Source of the DNA: Acanthaster planci
Lineage: Eukaryota > Echinodermata > Asteroidea > Valvatida > Acanthasteridae
DNA: 64,000 bases
Assembly (NCBI RefSeq): GCF_001949145.1
Contig: NW_019091376.1
Span: 573,888-637,887, forward strand
Direction: 5' to 3'
This document shows positions 49,901 through 62,430 of the stretch, piece by piece; the first letter of the stretch is position 1, and every line of letters starts with the position of its first letter. The position numbers and the translations under genes are program-made. The notes under the pieces were generated by a model, which saw only the letters and a program-made list of their open reading frames with translations, made no database searches and had not been told where the DNA came from.

Positions 49901-52900
49901 NNNNNNNNNNNNNNNNNNNNNNNNNNNNNNNNNNNNNNNNNNNNNNNNNNNNNNNNNNNNNNNNNNNNNNNNNNNNNNNNNNNNNNNNNNNNNNNNNNNN
50001 NNNNNNNTGCACAGAATCTTTTTTAATCATGAGCACACACAGCCATATTATGCACAGTGCCTGCAGCCTCTAGCTTCCCATAGCTGCTGTTATTGCCCGC
50101 CACAGCCACAATATTCAGACAAAGCCTTGGATGAATATAGGGAGGTCTAAGTGCTGGAAATGACAACTCGACAAACGTTTATGGCAGCACCATCAAGTAA
50201 TTCCATTTCGCAGGTTACACACTGTTCTAACGGGAGCTTAACACATTGTCTATACCTTGGTCGCAGTCTTGTATTTCTTGCTCTCCGCTCTGTCCTTGTC
50301 TTTTGTTTTGGCATCCGTTGTATCAACGCGGAAACTTGCCTCCCCTTCCACATTCATTGTCTCTGTCATCCGCTGTTCAAATCAGAACGATAACAATGGA
50401 CACAACGTTGTGTAAATGAAAGAGGAAAAAAAAGCTCATCAAACAGGGGTGGTTCCGACAACTTGGCTCCCAACAAAGGTCCAGTGGGGCCAGAAAGCTG
50501 GTAGGCAACTGTTCAAAGGTGTTAACTCCCTCATTTCGTTCGTTCATCTAGTTATCTTCTAATTAGTTCTGTGGCGGGAAACCTTAGACTTTTGTGCGTT
50601 GCTTTTTTTTTCTTTCTTAATATAATCTATTTGACTTCAACAAACAAATACACAGACAAGAACAAAACAGGTACCATTTAAATTAATGTAAACAAATGTC
50701 TCACTTGTCATTATTGGACCATCAATGTAACAGATCTACAAAATTTTGAATTGATAATAATAAATAACAACAGGTTTTTATATAGTACTTTTAACTAAAG
50801 ATCAAAGCGCTTTCCATTATTGAGATGTTTCTTACCTGTATGCAGTTGGCAAATGTGACACAGACCAGCATGAGTTTGCTGACAATCTTCAGTAATTCAG
50901 GGTCTGTCAGCATACAGTCCTTCAGACACATGTTCAAAAAGTCAGTGTGGATATCAAGCACGTCATCAATGGTTGACACCTGAGAGATACAAACACCAAT
51001 TTACCAAAATCAGGCACTCCCTGTTTTTGAAACCTGTTCAGCTCAGACATGGCGCAGAACTTGTTTGCTTGGAAAATCTTCAAAAAAATAAAGAGTCCCG
51101 TTTTGAAAAGCTTTGGAGAAACCCTTGCAAACTAATGACCTCCTGCTCATATGTGCAGATGTCTTAGCTACTCAACTGCCGTGCCTGCCAAGGTTGGCTG
51201 GCTTATTGAAATCTGGCATACAGGAGGTTGTCAATCCCTGAATGTTTGGGAGATGTAAATTCAGTATCATTTTTGCCTTCCATTAGATAATTTTTTTTTA
51301 GTAAACACTATACAGTGTGTGCTGTCTGAGAGCTCAGAAGTGAAAAAAAGTTTGCTGGGGTGGCACTCATGCCCACAACCTCCTGCTTACTACTGCAGAT
51401 CATATCTAAAAGCACTTGAGAAACTCATACACTCTAGCCCCACTCAAGCACAATTTGAGTTAGAGCTCTCAGACAGAGCTGAGTGTACAGTGCTTCACAA
51501 AAACAATACAGAGAGCTGTTGGGGGAAACCCAATATCACGTAGCAATTTCGCATTTTTACAAGTTCGGTTTATCCCACACCTGTTTCAGTTTAGTTTCCA
51601 TTATCTGCCAGTTGGGTTCAATGACCTCAAACATCATGTAGTACTGTAGATTCTGGACCAGGTGAAGCATTCTCTGACGCAGAGCAAAGGCGGCAGCGTA
51701 CCACTTGGAGGAGTGAAGGGTGTACTGCTTAGCAGCCTTATTCAAGACCCACAGGCTGAGGATAGACAGAGAGGAAGGTTCGCCAAGTGGAAAGTCTGTT
51801 GGCCAGTTAACCTCGGATTTTCTTACCCAAAAAAGCTGCTGATGGTGGGTTTTTACCCGCAAATTCTTCAAACTTGCGACTGCGCTTTGACCCAACCAAC
51901 AGGACGCATTAATATGTCAACCGCAGAAATGAAAAAAGAAGTGTCAAACGAGTGTACACGTCCTCCGTGGAACACGTAAGGAAAATTATGTGTGTTTACA
52001 CGTCATCTGGTGTCAAGAGGTTAAGTTGACAAGTTTGTGCTAGCACTTTGTACCTTTTGTGAGCTGTGTACTTCTCGGGGCCAAACTGAGCATTTTATTC
52101 AGAGAGGTCTGTTTGTCGTCAGTACAGTGCTGTGCATCTGGAGATACACAGCTTTACCCATTACTGAAATCTATCATACATGTAACATATTTTATGGGTT
52201 CAAGTCCCACCCGAGTATGCTTGTGTTTTTCACAAGCCTTCGGGGGCATACACTGAGTATACAGTGTTAAAATACACGCCGGGCAGGGCAAAAATCCAAA
52301 ATTCGTATTTTATTTGCTAATGAAGCTACACAACTGTACTGTTCTAGGATGGTCTGGGGTGGTATAAAGACTATGGAGGATCTGGGTGGGCAGAAGACAA
52401 CGGAGACAGAAGTTCTTGATAGATACAAGATGTACGCAAGCAAAACAATATGCAATGGAAAACAAGGCAGAGAAATCCATGATTACAGGCTGGATTAGAG
52501 TAGCTTGCTGTGATACCAATAAAAATAATTTTCATCGTTTACTAACGCTGTGCACTGCTTTGTTTGAGTACTCAAGTAAGGCCGTGAATATAGGCAGAAA
52601 CACAATCTGTGACTTTGCACTTCCAACTCATCTACCAGAGCTTCAATGGAAAACTAGGTAACAGGATGCACTTTACGCCTTAGTCAGTCAAGGGCTCAAT
52701 GCAAATCGCAGTCATACTTACTTGCACAAGATCCTTTCCACGTGCTTGCAGTAATATAGATGTCTGAAGAGAATCTGGTAGCGTGTCAAAGCCTGTGGTA
52801 TTCATGTCAACAAAAAATTCAAGATAAACAAAAGACTGTTTCTCTCTGACACAAAGATGAATTCCCCCCTCCAAATATTTGCCAATTACTGTCCCGAATC

Positions 52901-55900
52901 CTTCACTGTGCAGGATACCCACAATGTAAGCTTTTTTACTGTAACTTCCATGAAGCATCAATTCCTACGTATACAGGTAATAGGGGCTGTCCATAAAGTA
53001 CGTACACACAAAGGGGGGGACGTTGGAGCCACTGCATGCACCAAGCGTATAGGGGGAGATCTGAAAGGTCGGCATTTCGTTTATGGACAGCCCCATAGTG
53101 GCTTGGCTGCCTCAATCCTGCAAAATCCTGCCAAACCTCCAACAGGATTTTCAAGGGTCTTGGAGGGTTAGGGTTGAGCATTCTGTGTGAATAATGGCTG
53201 GAGGTGCCATGTTTACATTCAATGTAGGCATAAGACTTGCTCAAAATTAAGACTGTTCTATTGTAAGGTGAAGTAACTGTAACAAAGTGTCCGTCATATT
53301 GCACAATCGGAACCAAAAGCTTGACAAGGAATCTCTGACCTTTCTACTGAGAATGAGTGACTCGGGCCAGCGGACAACGTAATCAAAAGAGAAGGCCTCC
53401 AGACAAGAGATGTGGATTTCAGTCGGGTCAATCTCCTGAATGATTGCTGAGAGGAAATCAATCAGGTATTATGGAGTAAACACAGACAGCCAAATCAATT
53501 CACAAAACTGGGACGTGGACGTTCAACCTTTGCAAACGCAGCCTCACCCGTCTTTCAGTTTAACTGCCTTCTAGTTGTACATTAAACAGTTTCAACTTCA
53601 CGATATTTCTCTAAGTGGGGAAATAGTTGGTTACAGCACACAGATGCCAAAAGAAATTGGGGCTGAATAGCATGGATGATAACAACTGAAGTGCACATTT
53701 TTTGAGAACTTACATTTTTCAACTCTCGACTTGATGGATATTATTCTCAGCAACTGCGTGATGAGATCATAGGGAAGCAATGCCACCCTGAAGAAATAAA
53801 ATTCACAGGAAAACTTCAATGTCAATAATCCAGAGCTGTTAACTGTTTAATGTTCTTCTCATTGACACAGTAATGCGGTGATTCAATCTTGTCCTCAAAA
53901 CTTACACAAACTAACTGAAGCATTTACCCTTGGCAATGAAGTGTTCCATACTGCGAATGATTTCAACATTAGGTAATCTATGAATGCGGGGAGTTCCCTA
54001 GGCTTTCCAAATAATCCTAGGAGACGCCATTATTGCGCTGGCACTACTCTTGCATAAAGCGTTCTTAAACCCTTCAGGCGTGCATGCATTTTTTTTGGCA
54101 AGTTGCAGCACTTTGCTTGGTCATAGAGATCCTGTGGACATGAGTGTTGTACCACCACAGTACCCGTTTCTACTTCCTGGTTGCTGGATTAAGCTATGAA
54201 CAAAGCTAGCTCTTAGCAGTTGTGGTCAAGTCCTTTCACAAGCAGTGTTGTAGTCGAGACCATCACAAGACCAGACCAGACACAAGACAATGCACAAGAC
54301 CGGGCACAGGAACAGGCACAACTAACAGGGTGAACAATGGCAAAGGAATGCTTTTGTTGCAGTTCATTTGAATAGCTTGTGGCTTGAATTCAGACTGGTG
54401 GTCTTGTGTGGTCTTGTAAAGGTCTTAAGTGGTCTTGACTACAACACTGTTCACAAGTCCCTTCCCAAGTCCTTCAACAAGACCAGTCACAAGTAGCCGG
54501 GTGAGCAATGCTGCTGTCCCAGTTCACCCGAAGAGCATCAGACTTGGCTTAAGACTGGGTGACTAGTGATGGACTTAAAGGGATTTTTCTACAAGGGCTT
54601 TCATGCTACCAGTGCCTCAGCCCATCCATTGGCCTGGGCTATGGACATGACATACCTGAGGTCATCTTTGAACGTGTCCGATTTAGCCTGGCTAGTGCGT
54701 AAGGCCAGCTCCAGCAGTGATTCCAGTCTGCTTGGGATGATCTCATCCACTTGCTTCTTCATCTCCTCCGTGGTGATGTCCATCAGATGGACAAAGAAAT
54801 CTCCTTGCTCCAGCAAAAAGTATCTTTTGATGGACCTGGTACAGAGATTCACAATAACAGTTCAAGGTAATTTTTTTCTCTGTGAATTTATTGGTCAAAC
54901 TTTTGTTTTTGCTTTCATCAGTGAAGTACATTGTTTCTTACGCAAAGCCGTTACGTACCTTCCACTAGCCTCACGATGGGTTCAGAGCAGGGGGAGGAAT
55001 TAAGCCAAGTCGGGCACAGTACTTCTTTCCTAACCATTAACTTCTATGGCACAGGATCAAATCCCATCAAGGTCAACATGTGGACTGGGTTTGCAGTCTC
55101 TACCTGGCTCTGTGGGTTTTGATCCAAAGCATTCCTTTGGGGTTTCATCCTACTTCTAATAAACTCAATTCTCTCCATTACCTGCTCTCTACAGGTTTCT
55201 TCATGGCTTGCTCTCTACAGTGCTTAGGATGCTTTTGAGAAATTCTTGGTTTCCTTACCAGAAGTAATTAATAATGTGAGAGTTTTTTTCAGTGAGGTTC
55301 AACACACCTGAGCCTTGGCATGAGTTCTCTGTCGTCCAAAATGTGATCTAGTAACACCTTGCTTGCATACTGATAGGCGCGTTCAATGTGCTCAACGTAC
55401 TGTCGCTCCTTCAATGTGTACAGTATCTCCTCCGCATGAGGGCATTTGGGATCACGACCTTTGAGATAAAGTCAAATGAAATCCATGAGTTACCGGGGGG
55501 GGGCCTTTAGGGCTAGGGATGAAAGAAACTTTAAAAAGGAGTCAGTCGAACGTTTAAGAAAAGCTAACTATTCTACAATGGGCTGACAAAGTACTGTTTT
55601 TGTTCTTTGCTAATTGAGAAATATGGAAATTGGAAATTCCAATTCAACTACTTTAACTGACATTTATCCCTCTTTATTATTCCAAATGCACTGACAAAGA
55701 TGTAACAAAATGATCAGGTGTGATCTCTAACCCACCCAACCAACGCTATACAATTTATAAGTTTCCTCACCACATTCCCTGATGACATTGAGGTATTTTC
55801 CTGTCCGAAGGATCTTGTCGGCCACCGCCTCCAGGAAGACGGGTATCCTGTCCCGGCAGATTGTGTAGTGCTGCTCCCAGTAGGCATCATTGTATTCCTG

Positions 55901-58900
55901 CTGCAGTTTCTCCTTGCGCAAGGCCTCATGCTCCTCAATCATGAACTACAACAGAACCAAAAGTGGAATGTTAAATACCTTGGGCACATGGGGGGGGGGG
56001 GTAGGTTGGCAAAATGGTGCTGTTTCTGGCCTTCCACCTCTGTGACGTGGGTTCGAATCCCACCAGGGCCAATATGTAGACTGTGATTTCAGTCCTTAAA
56101 GTGCTTGAGTGTGGTTTCCCAAGCACATCGTGCTGTTATTTTTTCCTCCCAAAACAAAAAATTCTTCTTCATCTCTCTCTCTGGGTTTTCTTGAGCCTCC
56201 GAGCTACAGCATCTGTACTTGTTTGAGCAACCTTTGATTTTACTAAAACAAGGAGGATTAAAACAAAACATTTGGACAAATATTACTTCAATATATTACA
56301 ACATGCAAAAGCACTACATCGTTACTACAACTACCTGCTAACTTTTGATTGATTAAAACCTCAGGATCCATGGTTCTGCTTTTATTCTTCCAGTGTTTAC
56401 ACGGGGAAGGAAAAATGACACTTTCTCAGAGTAGTCTCATGCATGCAATAGTATTTGAGGAAAGAAATCGGTCACAAAAAGGAAATCTTCAGAATTTCAA
56501 CTCCATATGGCGCATTCAAGCACAGAAAAGATTTGTTTGCTTCATAGAGAGATCGGAGAGGCGCAGAAACATAAAAGGATAAGGGTCCTACACACCTCAC
56601 AGTAAGGATCCTTAATTATCCCTTTGTAGATCCACTTCTCCAGAATCTCAAAGTATGGTGCACAAGCCGACTGCGTCAAGAACAGACAAAGGTTCTGGGC
56701 TCTCGTGTCACTGATTGGAGAAACAAAGAGCAAACAAACAGAATGTAAATTCAAATTTCATGCTAATACATATCCAGTTCATGCACCGGTCATGAAAAAC
56801 AACAGATTGAAATACATGAACCGGAATCAGCTGGAACCATCACAAGAAATGAATCCTGAACCGGAAGTAAATTGAGCACTAGCACTAGAGACCTGAGAAG
56901 AACAAAAACGGTCAAGCCTCTACTTGCAGAAACAAATTGCAGCTTCCTCACCCTATCATAGCGGCCGTCCTTTCATGAAGTAAGCTGAGCACAGCGCCCC
57001 CAGTGGATGCCCCACGGTCTATGGCCTGGGCGATGGAGGCCAAGATTTCCATGGTCTGTTTGCAGGGCTGGATGTAGAACCAAAATCGCTGCAGTGGAAG
57101 CTGGCCCTGTCTGAACTGATGCTCTAGCTGTGCTGTCAAGATGGAATACTCCTACAAATTTAATCAATCAAGTTGATCAGATCAAGTAGACTTCTCTCTG
57201 AATCTGGCACGAACCAGCGACGTGTAAGAATGTATATTCATTTGTTATCTGAAGTGGGACTAGCACCAACAACCTTCTTTTGGAGGTACAGACATCTTAT
57301 CACCCAACCACTGGTTGAGTTCAAGCGGCCAGTTCTTGACATGGGTTTCTTGTTCTTGCACTCCAACAGCAGGAACACGAGCCAAGAACACTGTTCTCGG
57401 AACAGGATCATACACCACCTCCTTGTCAGGGTTTTACACAGAAAAACTCGTGAGATTTAATTTTTCAGCAGCCGTAAAAAAATAGCAAGACAGCTTACAA
57501 AGCTACAATGGGAAATTTTGCAAAATTAACATTTACAATTTTCCATAACAGATATAAATGTCATTTTTAATAGAACTGAATTCAGCCCGGTTCCAAGCAT
57601 TTATCATAAGATTGCAACGTGCAGAAACACATAGTATTCACAGCAGTTAGACTGTAACAATGTCTATCTTAAACTCAACAAAACACCCCATGGATTTTAA
57701 TTTCGTGGATCCCAAACAATCCTGCATGCACACCACCCACCAGGATTTCAGTATTTTTATGCAACCTCCCATGCCTTTGTGGAGGGTGAAGCTAAATGTG
57801 GAGGCTTTTTACAAGTTTTTGGAGGGAAGGCAAGTGAAATTTCCCTCAATGAGGTGGGGCGGGTCGGGGTAGGGGGAGGCATAGCCCAAATAAGTACCCC
57901 TGACCCTGATAATTGCCAGTGACCACACACGCCAGCAAGGCACAGCTGCAGTCATACTCACTTTTATTAGAGTCTTCATGGCCCCACACAGGGCGTGGTT
58001 GACCACGCCGTACTCAAAGGATAACTTGTCTTCGATGAACCGCACCACGGCGGAGTACATGGTGCAGACTGGAAGGATTCGATTGGCCACCTCGCGCAAC
58101 GAGATGTCCAGCGATTGGTCAACAACAAATGTGCGGCCTAAGGATTGGTCCTGGGGTGGACGGAGTAAGGTGTACTTTCCTTCAGTGCCCTTCAATGAAA
58201 CATACAATCCAAAAATCGAGATAGAAAATAGCATGGAAGTTGTAAGTAATACCACAAGTGTTTCTCATGGATTTAACCAAAGCAACAACAGGTATAACCC
58301 TGACATTTCAGACAATGATCAGTGGGTTATAACATCACCACAACAATCTTCAGGTCCTGGACAACTTTTGCACCCATGAACCAGTGTCCCCTGAGCCACA
58401 CCCTGATTACAACCACACGTCCATGAGCCTGTCGCAAAGTAACCTATGATGGGGAAGCATGGGCAGTTATTGATATGTGATAATACCCATGAGAGCAATT
58501 CACAGTGCACAGGTTGTAGTTTCCTAGGGTTAAGGGGCCCAGGACTAAATCAATGAGCAAGTTTGGTGTTTCAGAAAGGAAAGGTCATTCAAGAACAGAG
58601 CAACTGACGTCACACCAGCTCAAACATTGTTCAGTTTATATTTAGTGCTCGTACCTCATATTCTTGAATGACCAACAGCATTCTTCATTTTTTGCAGGCA
58701 CCGTTGGAATATAGAACTGGCTCTCTCCTGTACCCCTAAGGTCAGCATCCCTAGAGCCACATTCATCTGAGGTGTCCTCAGACTTGTCTATTGTCCAGTC
58801 CCCCCCTCCTCCCTGCTCATGGGAAGAGGGGAATTTGGCATTAAATGGAAATAATTACAATACTCACAGTCATAACCATTAGGAGGTCCTGGACGATAGC

Positions 58901-61900
58901 CAATTCCTGTACCCCAAGGGGCAGCGTCCCCAGAGCTACAGCTGGCTCAGATGTCCCTGGACTTGTCACAAAGTCCCCTGTCAGGTTAGGCCTTTCGAGG
59001 ACCCACGAGGACAACTCAGGGAGTTTCAAAGATACTGTAAAACACAATTATAAGTACACAGATGTACACTCAAAATTCAACGGGCACAAAGCGCCTGCTG
59101 TCAGAGTAAACTCTCAACCACATTTAACCACTTTGTGCCTGAGGGTCTGTGAACACGATCTGGCTATCACAGGCACTTCTGATAGGTTAAAACATCATGC
59201 ATGCCTCAACTCACCTCCACCTGACATTTATGCACACAAAATCCCCCATTTGTTTTGTATACACACAAAGTCTGTGATGGCGGATAATGTGGTGACCTTG
59301 GCTGCAGTGTACAGCGTGTTGTAGCAATTACTGATCCCTGGGCAGGCCCCAGAGTGTAGAAGCATATGAGGTGGGGTACTAAACATCGTCAATACACTGT
59401 TAAACTGACTCTAACCAACCTGTATTTGAGATGGTCTGCCATATGTGGAAAGTTGGCTGCTGTCTTGCTCTTTTTGGAAGTTGAAATTTTCAGCCACAAA
59501 TAACACTGTCAACGAGTGGTTAAGCAACAAAAAAGGTATTTCTGTAACAACGATGCCACATTCTCTACTCACAGTTCTTCCGGGACTGTTTCTCTCGCAT
59601 CATTTTCTTGAAGACTTCCGATGCCTGGCTGGTTGCTCCGCTGCTGGCCACGCTTAATAGCTGGTTTCGCAACTGCAACATCGCAAGAGATGATGCACAC
59701 TAACCATATGCTGTCGGTTTTAATTTGAAGTTGCATGACATATACCCGGGGGATTTTTGAGATTTTCCTTTTTCAAACTTTTTCAAAAATTCGTAACTTC
59801 ATTTACTGGAACTTTACACCCACATGAATGACTGTCTGGTGGCTACTCTAATCTGACAGACAACATCTATTGATGCCCGAGTATTTCAGCCAGGCCTGCT
59901 ACCTTGTAAAGAGAGCCCAGATTGTGCGGTGTTACATAATTTCATTTTGTTCCAAAAACACCAGCGCTGCTGGTGTCTTTTCAAATGCGGACCAGATTAG
60001 TGTGCAGCGGTATTGTATTGCTCATGCCTTAAGTGCTGGAGCGCTCTTAGCCCCAGTGGTAATCCGCTCACGCTGAATTCCATGAACAATTATGTAATCA
60101 TTCAAAAAAATGACGGATTTCTTCTGCTATTGACAACTGAAAAAATGTTGGCAATTCCCAGCAGCCTGGTCTTTTGTTACAAAGCCCAGTTCCCTTTGTC
60201 CGATTTCGGGCACCCCAGCTATACGTATAAAGCCAACGTCTCCGAAACTGGGCTCCCCGGCAGCAAGTGCTTAAAATGCACAATTCAAAAGAACTCTTCA
60301 CTTCTTTTCCATTTTTTTAATAATCGCTCAAAATGAAGTCTTTAGCTTTATTTACAAATCTGCAGGAACCCAGTTCTACTTGTCAAGGCAGCAACTCAGT
60401 ATGCAACAAATATTCTACCTGGCATTTTTCCAAGTTCTCACTTGCAGCAGCTATTCCAATACAGGACTGTCTGCCAGGAACAGCTCATTCCACCAGAGAA
60501 CTTGCTAATACCATTTTACACACTTGCCAACATGGATCATTGGAAAACAGAACACCAAGCATGCAAGCAAAGCCCCTCACACAGGTTCGGTCCAGGTGGC
60601 TTAGGCTGTGCATAATTTCAAGCTGCCACCAAGTAATTTAAACCAAAGGAAATAGACCCTTCCCTTGTGGCAGTGGGACAAGCAAACTTCCCAGAAGTTG
60701 CCAGGTAATCTGTAAGTCACTTTTTTTTTGTTGAGATTTTTATTTTTCTTCTGACAAACTGGCAGACACTCAGATTTTTAAGCCTTTGAAAACTTGAAAA
60801 TGTAAATAGTTCTAATTAAATTCCAACTAACTCGGCAAAGGTTGTTACAAAAGTAACATTTGAAACTGTTTCAAATCTGGAGATGTCCCTTATTTAACTA
60901 CAACGTAGCTGGAAAAGCACAAAATGAACTTCTGTCACCCTTCACACCCACTGAACAGCAACCTGTTCCCGAGACTTTGCTGACATTGAAGATTGACTCC
61001 ATCAATTTGTTGACCCTTATTTTATTTACCTCAGACACCTCCTGCTCCGACATCTTGGAGCCAGAGGCAGGCAAAACGACTTTGTCCATGGGCATCTGCA
61101 AAGCCACGGCATTTTGCTGCAAGACAGCCACCGTGTCTTTGTCTTCAGACAACTTGGAGAGAAGGTAGACAAAAGCATCCAGATCTCGATTACTGTAACC
61201 CCAAAAAAATAACAAAACAATTCAATTCATATTTATTCATTGAGCAGAAAAACAACTACAGCTGAACCTTACTAAAAAGAGGTCCTTCAAAATATGCAGA
61301 TTATCTTGTATATAATAGGAACCTTGTATTATTACTCGGAAATGAAAACAACAAAGAACAAAGACTAGGAACTAAATGTCCTTGTCATAACTAGAATGTT
61401 GCATTAACAGTGTTCTACTTAATGAAGTTCAACTGTATTTGAGTGACAAGTTTCAATTTGTCAGTCTATAGATACTGAATTTGCATAAAAAATCTGTCAA
61501 GTTGACTCACTTTTTGGATTTCAACTCATCATATTTTTGGAGGAACTCCACAGGTGTCTGAGTGAATTCTGCTATCTTGCGCTTGGCGCTGTGAGCGGAC
61601 ACTTGTGTCGTGACATACGGCGTTCTGTTCTTCAAAAGTAGGTCAACATAGAGCTCTGGGCCTGCACCTCCAGGAAGCCTAAACAAGGAGAAAAGGCTTT
61701 GGGCTCACAACTAGGGTAAGATAGTCACAGAATTAGTGACATAAGATCTCAACATTCTGGGGAAGTTTAAAACAGAATTAATAGAATAATAGCATCCTGC
61801 TTCTTGGGAAGAAGATCTATAAATCCTGAAAGCAGTACGTCAATAACTTGGACAGCAGGGACACCACTGGATCTTCAATGGCTTAATAATAATGGAGGTA

Positions 61901-62430
61901 GTTATAACACACACATCCACCAGTACTGGTTCTGAAGATACTGTACATAATAATTATCCCTGCTCACTGGGCACAGGAATATTTCTTATACCATCTTAGT
62001 TTCCTGGGAAGTATACAGCTTGGTGCAGCCATCTCAAGCACTAACTAGCTGTTCAACCACAAGAACCTTCTGCTCTAACAGGTGCCCATATATTCTCCTG
62101 GGTTGAGAGAAGCAAGTACACGTAGGGGCAATGTGACTTTTCAAAGATCACAACATATGCTCCATGGCTGGATCTGATCTGATTGGCAGTTACAAACCAT
62201 AAGCACTAGGCAAAATGGCCTAATTGATAACAGGTACCTCACAAATTTTTCTTTATTATTATTCTTTATTATTTTTTTCTCACAAAAACTTCTTTATTAT
62301 AGTGACTGAGGCATACAGGTCAAAAATACTGACAACTATACAGCCATAGCGAATACCCCTATGCACAGCAATCTTACCCAAGAATCTTGATGAGCTCGCT
62401 GACTTGATGATGAACCCTGAATTCACTCAT
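46940..62430 (-). CDS. TUBGCP2: Gamma-tubulin complex component 2 (GCP2), 19 exons
   Basis: Exons in transcript order are 62378-62430, 61511-61678, 61030-61192, 59573-59672, 58868-59034, 57962-58189, 56952-57151, 56596-56710, 55771-55945, 55308-55458, 54656-54835, 53714-53787, 53340-53446, 52722-52792, 51581-51755, 50836-50979, 50256-50372, 48054-48309 and 46940-47040. All phases agree and give 914 residues, against about 902 in human. The start [17 protein letters not shown] matches vertebrate GCP2. Strong segments include [18 protein letters not shown] in the N-terminal GCP domain, and [15 protein letters not shown] and [13 protein letters not shown] (residues 688-700) in the C-terminal gamma-tubulin-binding domain, with [13 protein letters not shown] near the end. 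GCP2 pairs with GCP3 in the gamma-tubulin small complex that nucleates microtubules. The last, Ser/Gly-rich exon is the least certain part: reading through exon 18 would add GML and stop at 48043. Confidence 0.95.
47518..47945. repeat. Diverged tandem duplication, ~212 bp unit x 2
   Basis: Two consecutive units share GCACAGACCACAGTA-like, AGCTTTATYAATGGCAAAAAG, TGGAGCTAGCAACCT and GTGGTGACCACAATAGCATG in the same order, about 212 bp apart. Substitutions and small indels are scattered, so it is older than the other duplications. It lies in the last intron of TUBGCP2. Confidence 0.85.
48325..48845 (+). repeat. Dispersed ~0.5 kb repeat, copy A (TUBGCP2 intron 17)
   Basis: This copy matches 59745-60275 in reverse orientation at roughly 80% identity with indels. 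Anchors are CTTGCTGCCGGGGAGCCCAG, CTGCTGGGAATTGCCAACAT, TCTGGTCCGCATTTGAAAAG, ATCTGGGCTCTCTTTACAAG and TGTCTGTCAGATTAGAGTAG. It starts about 20 bp upstream of the exon 18 acceptor, so that intron's branch point may lie in the repeat. No coding frame is conserved between the copies. Confidence 0.88.
49260..50007. other. Assembly gap (748 N)
   Basis: The bases are unknown. The gap lies in TUBGCP2 intron 17. Exons 17 and 18 are both phase 0 at the junction and align continuously with vertebrate GCP2, so no exon needs to be hidden here. Confidence 0.95.
51322..51476. repeat. Inverted-repeat element, ~155 bp
   Basis: The perfect 14 bp arms CTGTCTGAGAGCTC (51322-51335) and GAGCTCTCAGACAG (51463-51476) enclose a segment with a reverse-strand tRNA-like word (GCCCACAACCTCCTGCTT). 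It may be a small inverted-repeat element or a SINE flanked by chance palindromes. It lies in TUBGCP2 intron 15. Confidence 0.5.
52190..52270 (+). repeat. SINE-like fragment
   Basis: The B-box-like ATGGGTTCAAGTCCCACC is followed by CGAGTATGCTTGTG and a tail ending TATACAGTG, in the same order as the repeat at 45984-46132. The A-box half is absent, so this is probably a 5'-truncated copy. Confidence 0.5.
52983..53094. mobile_element. 112 bp MITE with GGGGCTGTCCATAAA inverted ends
   Basis: The left end GGGGCTGTCCATAAAGTACG and the right end TTTATGGACAGCCCC are perfect inverted repeats over 14 bases, flanked by ATA on both sides. Elements with this terminal motif are widespread in animals, and I do not assign the superfamily firmly. 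It sits in TUBGCP2 intron 13. Confidence 0.8.
54243..54449 (-). mobile_element. hAT-like MITE, copy 2 (TUBGCP2 intron 11)
   Basis: The ends are CAGTGTTGTAGTCGAGACC and GGTCTTGACTACAACACTG, near-perfect inverted repeats, flanked by an exact 8 bp duplication TTCACAAG (54235-54242 and 54450-54457). This identifies a complete insertion of hAT type. The interior matches 24598-24776 in the opposite orientation. A more diverged relative follows at about 54458-54590. Confidence 0.9.
54985..55275 (+). mobile_element. tRNA-derived SINE-like repeat with shared 3' tail
   Basis: A B-box-like GGATCAAATCCCATC is followed by 'aaggtcaacatgtggactg' and 'gtttgcagtc', matching the words after the tRNA-like element at 56047-56095. 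The 3' part (ctctctaca, gcttttgagaaattcttgg, ttaccagaa) matches 2215-2312. Together this suggests one SINE family with a tRNA head, a body and an AT-rich tail. Confidence 0.5.
55991..56110 (+). mobile_element. tRNA-derived SINE head
   Basis: The A-box-like GTAGGTTGGCAAAATGGTG and perfect B box GTGGGTTCGAATCCCACC have tRNA spacing, and the sequence continues as AGGGCCAATATGTAGACTG into non-tRNA sequence. The lack of a proper acceptor stem and the shared body with 55040-55090 argue for a SINE and against a tRNA gene. It lies 45 bp upstream of TUBGCP2 exon 9. Confidence 0.6.
59745..60275 (-). repeat. Dispersed ~0.5 kb repeat, copy B (TUBGCP2 intron 3)
   Basis: This is the reverse-oriented partner of 48325-48845 with the same anchor words in complementary order. 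Its left end (CCCGGGGGATTTTTGAGATT, then TTTTCAAA and TAACTTCATT) also resembles 29637-29697 just before the DIRS frame, so the family has at least three copies in this window. Class unknown. Confidence 0.88.

Noticed and set aside
49173-50073. Long open frames of 276-287 codons
   Set aside because: They run almost entirely through the N gap and contain no real sequence evidence.
55991-56075. Possible tRNA gene (A and B boxes)
   Set aside because: The B box is perfect, but there is no convincing acceptor stem or anticodon arm, and the flanking body is repeated at 54985-55275. A SINE head is the better reading.
58245-58500. Possible third copy of the 47518-47945 tandem unit
   Set aside because: Only short words such as GATTACAACCAC match. 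Too little to call a repeat copy by eye.
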